The notes under the pieces are model-generated. The model did not search any database and was not told where the DNA came from. It saw nothing but the letters and a program-made list of their open reading frames with translations. This document shows positions 34,834-42,760 of a stretch of 64,000 nucleotides of DNA, in pieces. The first letter of the stretch is position 1. The number at the start of each line of letters is the position of its first letter. Location: the NCBI GenBank assembly GCA_016714495.1, contig JADKDU010000008.1:1-64000 (forward strand), in the 5' to 3' direction. The stretch comes from Hyphomonadaceae bacterium. Lineage in GTDB: Bacteria > Pseudomonadota > Alphaproteobacteria > Caulobacterales > Hyphomonadaceae. The position numbers were made by a program, and so were the translations under genes.

Positions 34834-35478
34834 ATGATGAAGCTTACGTCCGCCACGAGGATGGATGACGCCACCCGCGCCGCTCTGGCGTCGGGCCGGG
34901 CGGAGCCGCAGTTTGGCCTGTTCATGGATACGCTGCTCGCCATGCGCGGCATATCCGAGACTGAGGGCGTCGTCCTCGCAGGCGTCTCGCTCGAGGCAGA
35001 GATCATGTCCGACATGTCGCCCAACGCGCTCGACATGGTCTTCGCCGCCATCGACCGCGGCGCTTCGAAGCCGAAAGCCCAACTCGTCTACAACGATCTT
35101 GGCGAGACGCCTTCCTTCCTGCAGGACGCCATCCTCGACGCCGAGCAGCGCGGCGGCTGGGGCTTCGGCGGTCCGGGCATCAAGCGCCTGCCGCTCGGCT
35201 TTCCGGGAGATGCAAAGATCGAGATCATCCGAATCGAGGCCGGCACGAAAATTCCGTGGCACACCCATAAGGGTCAGGAACTCACGCTGTGTCTCGCCGG
35301 CGAATTCTCCGACGGCAATGGCGTCTACCGCCCCGGCGATTTCTCGGTTTATGACGGCTCCGTCCGCCACCAGCCGGTCGCCTCGACCGCCGGCCCCGCC
35401 TACGCGCTCGCCGTCACCGACGCCGGCCTGAAATTCGAAGGCCTTCTGGGCGCGCTGCAGAAACTCTTCAACGCCTGA
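34834..35478 (+). CDS. chrR: ChrR-family anti-sigma factor with cupin domain; N-terminal zinc ligands absent (214 aa)
   Basis: The C-terminal half is the ChrR cupin: AGTKIPWHTHKGQELTLCLA with His-x-His and Glu, and YDGSVRHQPVASTAG with the later His, so the cupin metal site is intact. The N-terminal anti-sigma domain keeps the overall helices (DDATRAALASGRAEP) but lacks the His and the H-x3-C-x2-C zinc motif that hold RpoE in Rhodobacter ChrR; the matching stretch reads MDTLLAMRGISE with no Cys or His. It may bind its sigma without zinc or sense a different signal. The start is uncertain between ATG 34834 and 34837 (or GTG 34828). Confidence 0.8.
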   Translation: MMKLTSATRMDDATRAALASGRAEPQFGLFMDTLLAMRGISETEGVVLAGVSLEAEIMSDMSPNALDMVFAAIDRGASKPKAQLVYNDLGETPSFLQDAILDAEQRGGWGFGGPGIKRLPLGFPGDAKIEIIRIEAGTKIPWHTHKGQELTLCLAGEFSDGNGVYRPGDFSVYDGSVRHQPVASTAGPAYALAVTDAGLKFEGLLGALQKLFNA

Positions 35479-35485
35479 TCCGCGC

Positions 35486-35758
35486 TCACGGCTCCCGCCC
35501 CCAATGCGTGTTTCGGCGGGCGGATCCCCCGACGCAACGGCCGGACCCTCGGGTACGTGGATCATGAGGACAGAGTAGGCGACCCGGAAGAACGCGAGAA
35601 GCCGACGCGGTGAGCAGCAACATGACGCCCCCAACATAGCTGACTGGAGGGCGCGAAGACGGAATGCCCACAACGCAGAGCAGAAACAAGACGCTCGCAA
35701 CGTATAGCATTGCAAGATTGGCGATCCCGGCAAACCAGTTGAACGCCTTCGTCTGCAT
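35486..35758 (-). CDS. Doubtful small membrane protein (90 aa)
   Basis: The frame starts MQTKAFNWFAGIANLAMLYV and contains two hydrophobic segments (VASVLFLLCVVGI and VSYVGGVMLLLTASAS). After about residue 57 its composition turns Arg/Gly-rich, as if a frameshift had moved it out of frame. There is no family match. It occupies the otherwise empty stretch between the anti-sigma gene and the HxlR gene. Confidence 0.3.
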   Translation of the reverse strand: MQTKAFNWFAGIANLAMLYVASVLFLLCVVGIPSSRPPVSYVGGVMLLLTASASRVLPGRLLCPHDPRTRGSGRCVGGSARRNTHWGREP

Positions 35759-35935
35759 CATCAGGAGGGTGCGGCCGAAACCGCGGGGCGTCCCCGCATC
35801 CCCGGCCCTCTATCCCGGCCAGGTCCGAAGCATCCCGCAGGGCAATCGCGCACGCGCGAATGCTGTTCTGCATTCCGTGCCCGCGGAACGGCCAGCATAG
35901 TCCGGGAAAGGCGCAATTGGGTTCCTTTCCGGAAC

Positions 35936-36295
35936 CTACACAGCCGCAGGCTTGCGGACCGGTAAGTGCTTTTTGCCCCAGTCCTTAAGTCCGACAAGGG
36001 CGGGCGCGAAGTCGCGGCCCTTGTGGGTCAGAACGTAGTCATAGCGCGGAGGCTTGCTCGAATAAGCATTCCTTTCTAGAACGCCAGCCTCGACCAGCCG
36101 CTTGAGCCGGGCGGACAGCACATGGCGCGTTACGCCCAGGCTAGTCTGGAACTGCTCAAACCTTGATTTTCCGAGGAAACAATCGCGGACGATCAGCAAG
36201 GTCCAGCGATCCCCAATCACCGACATGGCGCGGGCGACCGGGCACCAGTCGGTCGCTAGGTCGTCCCAGCGATTGGCGGCTTTTGATGGTTCCAT
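35936..36295 (-). CDS. HxlR-family transcriptional regulator (119 aa)
   Basis: A winged-helix dimeric regulator. The core is TDWCPVARAMSVIGDRWTLL, with the family's N-terminal Cys (Cys18), then FEQFQTSLGVTRHVLSARLK for the recognition helix and RYDYVLTHKGRDFAPALVGL for the wing. HxlR/YodB/HypR members often sense aldehydes, quinones or oxidants through this Cys. I use ATG 36295 (MEPSKAANRW). It is divergent from an SDR gene, with an inverted repeat in the 70-base gap, so it probably controls the SDR-isomerase operon and itself. Confidence 0.88.
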   Translation of the reverse strand: MEPSKAANRWDDLATDWCPVARAMSVIGDRWTLLIVRDCFLGKSRFEQFQTSLGVTRHVLSARLKRLVEAGVLERNAYSSKPPRYDYVLTHKGRDFAPALVGLKDWGKKHLPVRKPAAV

Positions 36296-36329
36296 TTTAG
36301 TATTCTGCACGGATTGCGTCCTCTTGCAA

Positions 36330-36349
36330 AGAAAGTAGGTTCTCTTTCT
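36330..36349. promoter_or_regulatory. Likely HxlR operator
   Basis: AGAAAG (36330-36335) and CTTTCT (36344-36349) form an inverted repeat with an eight-base spacer in the divergent promoter region, ending 16 bases before the SDR start. Confidence 0.55.
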
Positions 36350-36365
36350 AAACGGAGGCTTTCGG

Positions 36366-37097
36366 ATGGCTGAAAAACGCTCGGTCCTGGTCGTCGGCGC
36401 GGGCGACGCCACTGGAGGGGCGATCGCCCGGCGTTTCGCTCGCGAAGGTTACGCTGCTGTCTGTACCCGCAGGGAAGTCGCCAGCCTCGACCCGCTGCTC
36501 GCTAAAATCCGCGCAGATGGGCGAGAGGCGCACGGCTTCGGCTCGGACGCGCGCGTCGAGGAAGAGGTGGTAAAGCTGTTCGAGACGATCGAGCGAGACA
36601 TCGCCCCGCTCGAGGTGTTGGTCTTCAACATCGGCGCGAACGTGAATTTCCCGATCCGCGAAACTACGGAGCGGGTCTATCGCAAGGTGTGGCAGATGGG
36701 TGCGCTGGCCGGCTTCCTCGCCGGGCGCGAGGCGGCGAAGGTCATGGTTCCGCGCGGCCGCGGCACGATCATTTTCACCGGCGCCACGGCCTCGATGCGG
36801 GGCGGTTCGGGCTTCTCCGCTTTTGCTGGCGCAAAGTTCGCGCTGCGGGCGCTTGCGCAGTCGATGGCGCGCGAACTGGGGCCGGCGGGCGTGCATGTGG
36901 CGCACACCATCATCGACGGGGCGATCGACACCGAATGGATGGCGAAGAATTTCCCGCAGCGCCATGCGCTCAAGGACCAGGATGGAATCCTGAACCCTGA
37001 TCACATCGCGGACGCTTACTGGATGCTGCACGCTCAGCCGCGCGATGCATGGACGCACGAACTCGATCTGCGTCCATGGATGGAGAAGATGGCTTAG
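36366..37097 (+). CDS. Atypical short-chain dehydrogenase lacking catalytic Ser and Tyr (243 aa)
   Basis: The N-terminal Rossmann motif VLVVGAGDATGGAIARRFAR is intact and FNIGANVNF replaces N-A-G. In the active-site region the sequence is FTGATASMRGGSGFSAFAGA, then KFALRALAQSMARELGPAGV: aligned to ordinary SDRs, the catalytic Ser is Ala and the Tyr of Y-x-x-x-K is Phe, although Lys is kept. I recall relatives with the same change, so it is probably a family trait and not a mutation. Such a protein may bind NAD(P) without ordinary dehydrogenase chemistry. A ribosome site GGAGG lies upstream. It is followed by the DsbA-like isomerase gene after 28 bases and is divergent from HxlR. Confidence 0.8.
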   Translation: MAEKRSVLVVGAGDATGGAIARRFAREGYAAVCTRREVASLDPLLAKIRADGREAHGFGSDARVEEEVVKLFETIERDIAPLEVLVFNIGANVNFPIRETTERVYRKVWQMGALAGFLAGREAAKVMVPRGRGTIIFTGATASMRGGSGFSAFAGAKFALRALAQSMARELGPAGVHVAHTIIDGAIDTEWMAKNFPQRHALKDQDGILNPDHIADAYWMLHAQPRDAWTHELDLRPWMEKMA

Positions 37098-37125
37098 CAC
37101 CGCAGACAGAAGGAGGCATGGACGG

Positions 37126-37716
37126 ATGCCCAAGACAGTCGAGTTCTTCTACGACTTCACCAGCCCAACGGCCTATCTGGCCTGGTCGCGCTTGCCGGCG
37201 ATCGCGCAGCGCACGGGCGCGACGATCATCTATCGGCCGATGTTTCTCGGCGGCGTGATGCAGACCACGGGCAACCGTCCGCCCGGCACACTGCCGCAGA
37301 AGGCGAAGTGGATGGCGGCTGACCTTCAGCGCTGGGCGAAACGCTTCAACACGCCTTACAATCTGAACCCGCACTTCCCGATGATGACGCTGATGGTGCA
37401 ACGCGCAGCCCAGGAATGGGTCACGCGCCCGGACTTCGACAAGTATCTCGCCACCATCTTCAACGCGGCGTGGCGCGATTCGAAGAATATCGCCGACAAG
37501 GTTGCGCTTGCGGAGATCCTGAAGACGGCGGGGTTTTCACCGGAAGAATTCTTCGCCGCCGCCGAGAATCCCGCAAACAAGGAAAAGCTGAAAGCGGTGA
37601 CTGATGAAGCCGTCGAACGCGGCGTCTTCGGCGCGCCGACCTTTTTCGTCGGCGACGAGATGCATTTCGGTCAGGACCGGCTCGATTTCGTGGAAGAGGC
37701 CCTGTCTCGCGCCTGA
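37126..37716 (+). CDS. DsbA-family / 2-hydroxychromene-2-carboxylate isomerase-like protein (196 aa)
   Basis: A kappa-class glutathione-transferase fold. The N-terminus MPKTVEFFYDFTSPTAYLAW has the Ser that activates glutathione in HCCA isomerases in place of a C-x-x-C, so it is not a disulphide oxidase. The C-terminal thioredoxin part ends RGVFGAPTFFVGDEMHFGQD, with the cis-Pro of GAPTF. AGGAGG nine bases upstream fixes the start at 37126 and not at the out-of-frame ATG at 37118. Together with the SDR upstream it forms a two-gene operon, plausibly for glutathione-dependent conversion of an aromatic or electrophilic compound. Confidence 0.85.
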   Translation: MPKTVEFFYDFTSPTAYLAWSRLPAIAQRTGATIIYRPMFLGGVMQTTGNRPPGTLPQKAKWMAADLQRWAKRFNTPYNLNPHFPMMTLMVQRAAQEWVTRPDFDKYLATIFNAAWRDSKNIADKVALAEILKTAGFSPEEFFAAAENPANKEKLKAVTDEAVERGVFGAPTFFVGDEMHFGQDRLDFVEEALSRA

Positions 37717-37775
37717 CCCCTCGTCCGTGGACGGATTCATGGTAAGCATGGTCCGGGATCTAGGGACACGGGGTC

Positions 37776-38468
37776 ATGTCGCAAGAAACATCTGGCGAAG
37801 CTGCGCCAAGGAAGAAGAGCTGGCCGTTGCGCGTCCTGTTCTTCTTCATCGCCTTCTTCATTTCGATCGCTATCGGCAAGGCCTTCGAAGTGGCCAGCGA
37901 TCCGGAATTGCTGGCGGAGGCGAAGGTTGCTCAGCGCGAATGGGTGGAGACCGTTTCGGGCACGTCGCCCGTCGCGGTCGCTTCCACCTACTGGGTCGAA
38001 CTGAACGGCGCATGGTGGGGCGAATCGTCGGAAGGCGCCTGGTCCGCCTTCGAGGCCAACGGGAAGGGCAAGGGGATCGTGACCCCGGTCTATGCGCTCG
38101 TCATCACCGGCGCACGCTTCTTCTACGAAGGCGGCGTACCGATCGTGATCCAACTCGCCCTCGGCGCGCTTGGCGTGGCTGTGCTTAATTTCCTTCGCTC
38201 AAAAGGCCAGACGATCCTGTTCGACAACGAACTGACCACTCTTTTGTTCGGCCCGATCGCCATCATCCTCGCGGCCAGTCTGATCGGTATGGCGCTCTGG
38301 GGGCTGATGCAGGCGGGGCTCTTCCTGCTTGGATGGGCCACGGACTTTGCCGCATGGGCCGTTGGCGCGACAGGGATTGTCGGCTTCTGCCTCTATTGCT
38401 TCGGGGAACTCGGCAAGAAAGGCGTGGAACATGTCCTCACGCCTAAGATGCCAAATCTGAAGGTCTAG
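37776..38468 (+). CDS. Integral membrane protein of unknown function (230 aa)
   Basis: After a basic N-terminus (PRKKSWPLR) there is a membrane segment VLFFFIAFFISIAIGKAF, a periplasmic stretch of about 75 residues rich in Trp and Ser (YWVELNGAWWGESSEGAWSA), and three further hydrophobic segments in the second half. The architecture (one segment, an outside loop, then a membrane bundle) resembles DUF4400-like proteins of integrative elements, but I cannot confirm that. It follows the isomerase by 59 bases in the same direction and overlaps the convergent kinase gene by four bases. Confidence 0.65.
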   Translation: MSQETSGEAAPRKKSWPLRVLFFFIAFFISIAIGKAFEVASDPELLAEAKVAQREWVETVSGTSPVAVASTYWVELNGAWWGESSEGAWSAFEANGKGKGIVTPVYALVITGARFFYEGGVPIVIQLALGALGVAVLNFLRSKGQTILFDNELTTLLFGPIAIILAASLIGMALWGLMQAGLFLLGWATDFAAWAVGATGIVGFCLYCFGELGKKGVEHVLTPKMPNLKV

Positions 38469-39460
38469 ACTTTCAGCCCTGCCGCTGTCGCCAGTTCGCG
38501 CAGGTTCACCGCGGGGCGCGGTCCGATATGGCTGATCACTTCCCGCGCGCACAGATTGCCGAGCGTCGCCGATTCCTGAAGCGAAAGTCCGTGGGTGACG
38601 CCATAGAGCACGCCGGCGGCGTACTGGTCGCCCGCGCCCGTTGCATCAACAACGTGAGCCGCAATGACTGGCGCCGTCCAGGTCTCCGAGCCGGACACGA
38701 TCACCGATCCCTTGGACGAGCGCGTGATCGCCGCGATCTGGCTGTCGTTGCGGATCTGGCTCACCGCGTCCTCGAAACTGTCGGTCTGGTAGATCGCCAG
38801 CAGCTCCGCCTCGTTGGCGAACACGAGATCGCAATGCGTGCGGATGAGGTGCACGAAGCTATCGCGGTGCCGGTCGACGCAGAAAACATCCGACATGGTG
38901 ATTGCGACTTTGCGCCCCGAAGACTTCGCTACTTCCGATGCATGAACGAACGCCGTCTTCGCCGCCGGCTTGTCGAACAGATAGCCTTCCAGATAGAGCC
39001 ACTCGCCCGAGGCCACAGCGTCCATATCGACATCGCTCGCCGCGAATTCTGTCGATGCGCCGAGATAGGTGTTCATCGACCGCTCGCCATCCGGCGTTAC
39101 CGCGATCATAGAGCGCGCCGTCGTCGGCCCGCCCTTCAGCGGTGTGCCAAAGAAGGCGGCGCCGATGCGCTTCATGTCTTCCACATAAGCCGCGCCAATC
39201 TTGTCGTCCGCCACCTTGCCCAGGAAGGCCGCGCTCGCACCCAAGCTTCGCAGGCCGGCCACCGTGTTGCCCGCAGACCCGCCAGACGTCTCGACGCGGC
39301 TGTCCGGCAGCGCGTTATAGAGATAGTCGCAACGTTCGGGCGAAATCAGGTTCGTCCGCGCCTTCGGGATGTCGTGCCTCACCAGAAAATCGTCATCCAC
39401 TTGCGCAATCACGTCCATGATAGCGTTGCCAAGGGCGACGACGTCGTACTTCACAGGCAT
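38465..39460 (-). CDS. Adenosine kinase-like PfkB-family carbohydrate kinase (331 aa)
   Basis: A ribokinase-fold enzyme that phosphorylates a nucleoside or sugar. The start is ATG 39460 (MPVKYDVVALGNAIMDVIAQ). SGGSAGNTVAGLRSLG is the first PfkB signature region, and AAHVVDATGAGDQYAAGVLY is the second signature with catalytic Asp in GAGD. The D-Q-Y-A in place of D-T/A-F is common in alphaproteobacterial adenosine kinase-type proteins. Adenosine salvage is therefore the best guess. It is cytoplasmic and stands alone, overlapping the plus-strand membrane gene by four bases. Confidence 0.85.
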   Translation of the reverse strand: MPVKYDVVALGNAIMDVIAQVDDDFLVRHDIPKARTNLISPERCDYLYNALPDSRVETSGGSAGNTVAGLRSLGASAAFLGKVADDKIGAAYVEDMKRIGAAFFGTPLKGGPTTARSMIAVTPDGERSMNTYLGASTEFAASDVDMDAVASGEWLYLEGYLFDKPAAKTAFVHASEVAKSSGRKVAITMSDVFCVDRHRDSFVHLIRTHCDLVFANEAELLAIYQTDSFEDAVSQIRNDSQIAAITRSSKGSVIVSGSETWTAPVIAAHVVDATGAGDQYAAGVLYGVTHGLSLQESATLGNLCAREVISHIGPRPAVNLRELATAAGLKV

Positions 39461-39578
39461 TGAACGAGTTCCACACCCAACCGGCCTGTCCACAATGGAA
39501 AGTCCGCCGCGCTGGTCTTAAAGACCGCGTCCTGCCCGGATGCAAGGGATCGTCGCGCCCCGCTTGCCCGGGCTGTGC

Positions 39579-40484
39579 TCAATCCGTTATTTGCGGCTGC
39601 GGCGTGTGGTCTTCGATCAGTTCGATGGCAATCCGGTCAGGTCCTTCAATAAAGGCGTGACGCCATCCCGGACCGCCGGTCGATGCCGGGGCAAGAATGG
39701 TGATGTTGTACGGCTTGATCGCCGAGATAGCGGTATCAAGGTTCGGCACTGAAATCCCGATGTGGTCGATAACCGTCCCGGTGGTCGGTTTGATCTCGGT
39801 TTCCCCCCGCTCCAGCGAGAAGATCGTGTTCACATTGCCGAAGTGCCTGCGCGACATCCGGTCGCCCATGCCAAATGGCGCAACGTAGCCGGGAAAGACC
39901 GGATCGGATTCCGTCAGGCCGAACATGTTGGCGTACCAGCCGCTCGTCGTGAACGGTTGTTTACTGTAGAAATGAATGTGCCCGAAATTGTCGTCCTCAT
40001 CCGTGTTGAGCTCGATGATCTCACCATTCGGGCCGATGATGTACATGAAGGAAAAGTCCTTCGCGTTCGGCCCGCCCAGCCCTACGCCGATGTCGCGAAG
40101 TTCGGGATCGAACTGCGCGCCCAGCGCCTTCTGGCGCGCGAACTCTGCCCGAGCGTCCGGCGCGCCCCATCCCATATGATTGATGGCGGTGCCCGCGGAC
40201 GGGGCCGGCCGCTCCTTCACTTCGTTGAAAAGTATCCACGACCGCTGCACCCAAATGGCGTCCTCGCTCCCGGCGAATTTTTCCGCCCGGGCGTCGACGT
40301 GCTTGAGGTAGTAGGCGATTGCAGCCTCGCGATCCGTGACGTTGAGATGCACGTGATGCAGGCGCGCGCCCTTGATGATCGGCCTCCACGCCTCGATCTG
40401 ATCCTGATCTGACGGCGGCGGCGCGTTAGACGCACACGCACCCAACATCAACGCGGCAATCGCTAGGCAGGCTGGCGTTTTCAT
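39579..40484 (-). CDS. Two-domain VOC (glyoxalase/dioxygenase-fold) lipoprotein (301 aa)
   Basis: The signal peptide MKTPACLAIAALMLGACASN has lipobox LGAC, unusual because VOC enzymes are mostly cytoplasmic. The first VOC module begins LHHVHLNVTDREAAIAYYLK and the second part has GHIHFYSKQPFTTSGWYANM; a third block GTVIDHIGISVPNLDTAISA is followed by DRIAIELIEDHT, where the His and Glu would bind metal. It may be an extracytoplasmic dioxygenase, isomerase or binding protein. It is divergent from the ATP-grasp gene with a 130-base intergenic region. Confidence 0.8.
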   Translation of the reverse strand: MKTPACLAIAALMLGACASNAPPPSDQDQIEAWRPIIKGARLHHVHLNVTDREAAIAYYLKHVDARAEKFAGSEDAIWVQRSWILFNEVKERPAPSAGTAINHMGWGAPDARAEFARQKALGAQFDPELRDIGVGLGGPNAKDFSFMYIIGPNGEIIELNTDEDDNFGHIHFYSKQPFTTSGWYANMFGLTESDPVFPGYVAPFGMGDRMSRRHFGNVNTIFSLERGETEIKPTTGTVIDHIGISVPNLDTAISAIKPYNITILAPASTGGPGWRHAFIEGPDRIAIELIEDHTPQPQITD

Positions 40485-40615
40485 CCCAAGTCCTTATCTG
40501 TGCTCTTATCGGCGCGGCCACCGATAGCCACAGTTTTGCGGCATGCGACACACATTTGCGCGACCAGATCCGGCCGAATACGGACGGGTTCGCAAGGACG
40601 GCGGAGACAGAATAG

Positions 40616-41497
40616 ATGATCGCAGTCGCACTACTCATCTCGGCCAATCTCGCATCGAACGCGCCAGACCGTCGCGCCGACGCGCACCTCTTCGACATTC
40701 AGCTGGATAATCTGCGTAAGGGATTTACCTCGCGTGGTCTTGCGATCGAGCCCGTCCGCTGGATTGATCCTGTCGAGTGGACGCGTTTCGGCGCCGTCTT
40801 GGTCAACTGCGCTTGGGACTATCAGGACCGGCACGAGGATTTCCTCACCACGCTCGATCACATCGCGGCGCTTGGCGTTCCCGTCTTCAATTCTCCCGCC
40901 ACCGTCCGCTGGAATATCCGCAAGACATATCTGCGCGAGTTCGAGGCGAAGGGTGTGCCGATCATCCCGGCCTTGTGGCCCGACCGTCCGGTGGGTGAGG
41001 ATATACGCGACGCTATGGCCACGTTCGGCCTCGAGGATGTCATCTTGAAGCGCCAGGTCGGCGGCGGGGCGCGTGGGCAGACGCGATATACCAAAGCCAA
41101 CATGCCGGGCGAGGGATCGATTCTCGATCGGCCTGGGGTGATCCAGCCCTTCATCTCGTCCATCGCGACCGAGGGCGAATACTCCTTCTTGTTCATCGAC
41201 AGCGTGTTCAGCCATGCGTTGATCAAGCGCGCGGCGCAGGGCGATTATCGGATCCAGGAAGCCTATGGCGGAAAGTCACAGGCGATCACGCCAACGCCGC
41301 GCGATCTTCATCAGGCATCCGCCGTGCTGGACGTGCTCGATGAGTCGCCGCTCTACGCCCGGGTGGACATGGTGCGAGGCGCTGATGGCCATCTGCTGCT
41401 GATGGAACTCGAAGTCATCGAGCCCTATCTGTTTCCACACGATGGCCCCGGCATTGGCGCCATGCTCGGCGAGGCGCTGGCGAAGCGCATCGGCTAG
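40616..41497 (+). CDS. ATP-grasp family ligase-like protein (293 aa)
   Basis: The protein has the layout of RimK/DcsG-like ATP-grasp enzymes: an N-terminal pre-ATP-grasp domain with VNCAWDYQDRHEDFLTTLDH, then NSPATVRWNIRKTYLREFEA (the nucleotide entrance), DVILKRQVGGGARGQTRYTK (ATP lysine and glycine loop) and, near the end, LLLMELEVIEPYLFPHDGPG with acidic metal ligands. It would join a carboxylate to an amine using ATP. A GGAG lies upstream of ATG 40616. The substrates are unknown and no biosynthetic partners are adjacent; the nearest gene downstream is a small hypothetical. Confidence 0.8.
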   Translation: MIAVALLISANLASNAPDRRADAHLFDIQLDNLRKGFTSRGLAIEPVRWIDPVEWTRFGAVLVNCAWDYQDRHEDFLTTLDHIAALGVPVFNSPATVRWNIRKTYLREFEAKGVPIIPALWPDRPVGEDIRDAMATFGLEDVILKRQVGGGARGQTRYTKANMPGEGSILDRPGVIQPFISSIATEGEYSFLFIDSVFSHALIKRAAQGDYRIQEAYGGKSQAITPTPRDLHQASAVLDVLDESPLYARVDMVRGADGHLLLMELEVIEPYLFPHDGPGIGAMLGEALAKRIG

Positions 41498-41571
41498 GGC
41501 CGTTTTCACAACTGCAGCCTGCCTCTTTCGTCCTCGCGCGCGCCCTCCTACCTTCGAGGCGGGAGGTCTGC

Positions 41572-41994
41572 ATGCAATATGTCTGCGAATGCACCAAAGG
41601 CCGCACCTGGTTCCGCATCGAGACCGACGTAGAGGCGGAAGCCGAAACCGCGCTGATGCGCCATGCCGTCGAAAAGCACTTCCGACGCGAGCAGGCCCGC
41701 GCGCGCAAATCCTATGTGCCGGGGCAGGGTCTTGAACGCGATATCCAGCTCAAAGCGCACATTCAACGCACGACGCCGCTTTTCCTCACGCTGCGGGCGG
41801 ATGACGGCACGGGCCTGGCGACAGCCATGCTGCCGCCGGGCGGGAAACCTGTGTCGGAATTCCCGACAATCATCGTCGGGCCGGAAAACGCCGACCCCTA
41901 TCCAGATCATGGCGATGCGATCGAGGCGCTGGCGCGCCACTACAAGCTGCCGCTGCCACGGGCGCGTTGCTATCCTTACGCACAGCGCAGCTAA
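41572..41994 (+). CDS. Hypothetical cytoplasmic protein (140 aa)
   Basis: The frame MQYVCECTKGRTWFRIETDV shows a small Cys-rich N-terminus and then a helical segment EAETALMRHAVEKHFRREQA. The second half contains PLFLTLRADDGTGLATAMLP and ends with a basic tail. It has no signal or membrane segment. I do not recognise the family. It may be co-transcribed with the ATP-grasp gene (74 bases upstream) and ends three bases from the convergent nth gene. Confidence 0.6.
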   Translation: MQYVCECTKGRTWFRIETDVEAEAETALMRHAVEKHFRREQARARKSYVPGQGLERDIQLKAHIQRTTPLFLTLRADDGTGLATAMLPPGGKPVSEFPTIIVGPENADPYPDHGDAIEALARHYKLPLPRARCYPYAQRS

Positions 41995-41997
41995 TAC

Positions 41998-42681
41998 TTA
42001 CGCGCTGGTCTTCGGCTCGTATTCACACAGGTCGCGGATCACGCATTCCGGACAACCCGGTTTGCGGGCGAGGCAGGTATAGCGCCCGTGCAGGATCAGC
42101 CAGTGATGCGCCCCGCGCTTGTACTTGTCGGGCGTCACTTCCAGCAGCAGGGCTTCGACCTTCTCGGGCGTGGCCTCCGGTGCGAGCCCTGTCCGGTTCG
42201 AGACGCGGAACACATGTGTGTCGACAGCGATCGTCGCCTCGCCATAGATTTCGTTTAATACCACGCTCGCCGTCTTGTGGCCGACGCCGGGCAGGGCTTC
42301 CAAGTCTTCGCGGGTGCGCGGGGTGATCCCGCCATGCTTGTCGAGGATCATCTGTGACAGGGCGACGACGTTCTTCGCCTTGTTGCGCCATAGCCCGATC
42401 GTGCGGATGTGGTCGGCGACGCCGGCCTCGCCCAGCTTCACCATTTTCGCCGGCGTGTTGGCAGCCTTGAACAGGCTCTTGGTCGCCTTGTTGACCGACA
42501 CATCGGTCGCCTGAGCCGACAACGCCACGGCGACAACCAGCGTGTAGGGGTCCTTGTATTCCAGCTCGGTCTTGGGGTCTGGACGTTCCTTCGCCAGGCG
42601 CAGGTAAAGTTCCGCCGCCTTTTCGGGCGGGAAGCCTTTGACCATTGCAGGTTTCTTTTTCTTCACATCCGCCTTCGCCAT
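41998..42681 (-). CDS. nth: Endonuclease III, base-excision DNA glycosylase/AP lyase (227 aa)
   Basis: Nth removes oxidised pyrimidines and nicks the abasic site. The helix-hairpin-helix is LEALPGVGHKTASVVLNEIY, with the catalytic Lys in G-x-G-x-K and the catalytic Asp in IAVDTHVFRVSNRTG. The C-terminal [4Fe-4S] motif is complete: C-x6-C-x2-C-x5-C in CLARKPGCPECVIRDLCEYE. A short basic N-terminal extension (KKKKPAMVKGFPP) is typical for alphaproteobacteria. Transcription is minus, divergent from the DUF2244 gene at 42761. Confidence 0.96.
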   Translation of the reverse strand: MAKADVKKKKPAMVKGFPPEKAAELYLRLAKERPDPKTELEYKDPYTLVVAVALSAQATDVSVNKATKSLFKAANTPAKMVKLGEAGVADHIRTIGLWRNKAKNVVALSQMILDKHGGITPRTREDLEALPGVGHKTASVVLNEIYGEATIAVDTHVFRVSNRTGLAPEATPEKVEALLLEVTPDKYKRGAHHWLILHGRYTCLARKPGCPECVIRDLCEYEPKTSA

Positions 42682-42760
42682 GGGCGCAACCTAATGCAGC
42701 AACGCGACTTGTCATCTCGCGGGCTTGCGAACAGGCGCGCCCGGCCTAAGCTCACCTCGC

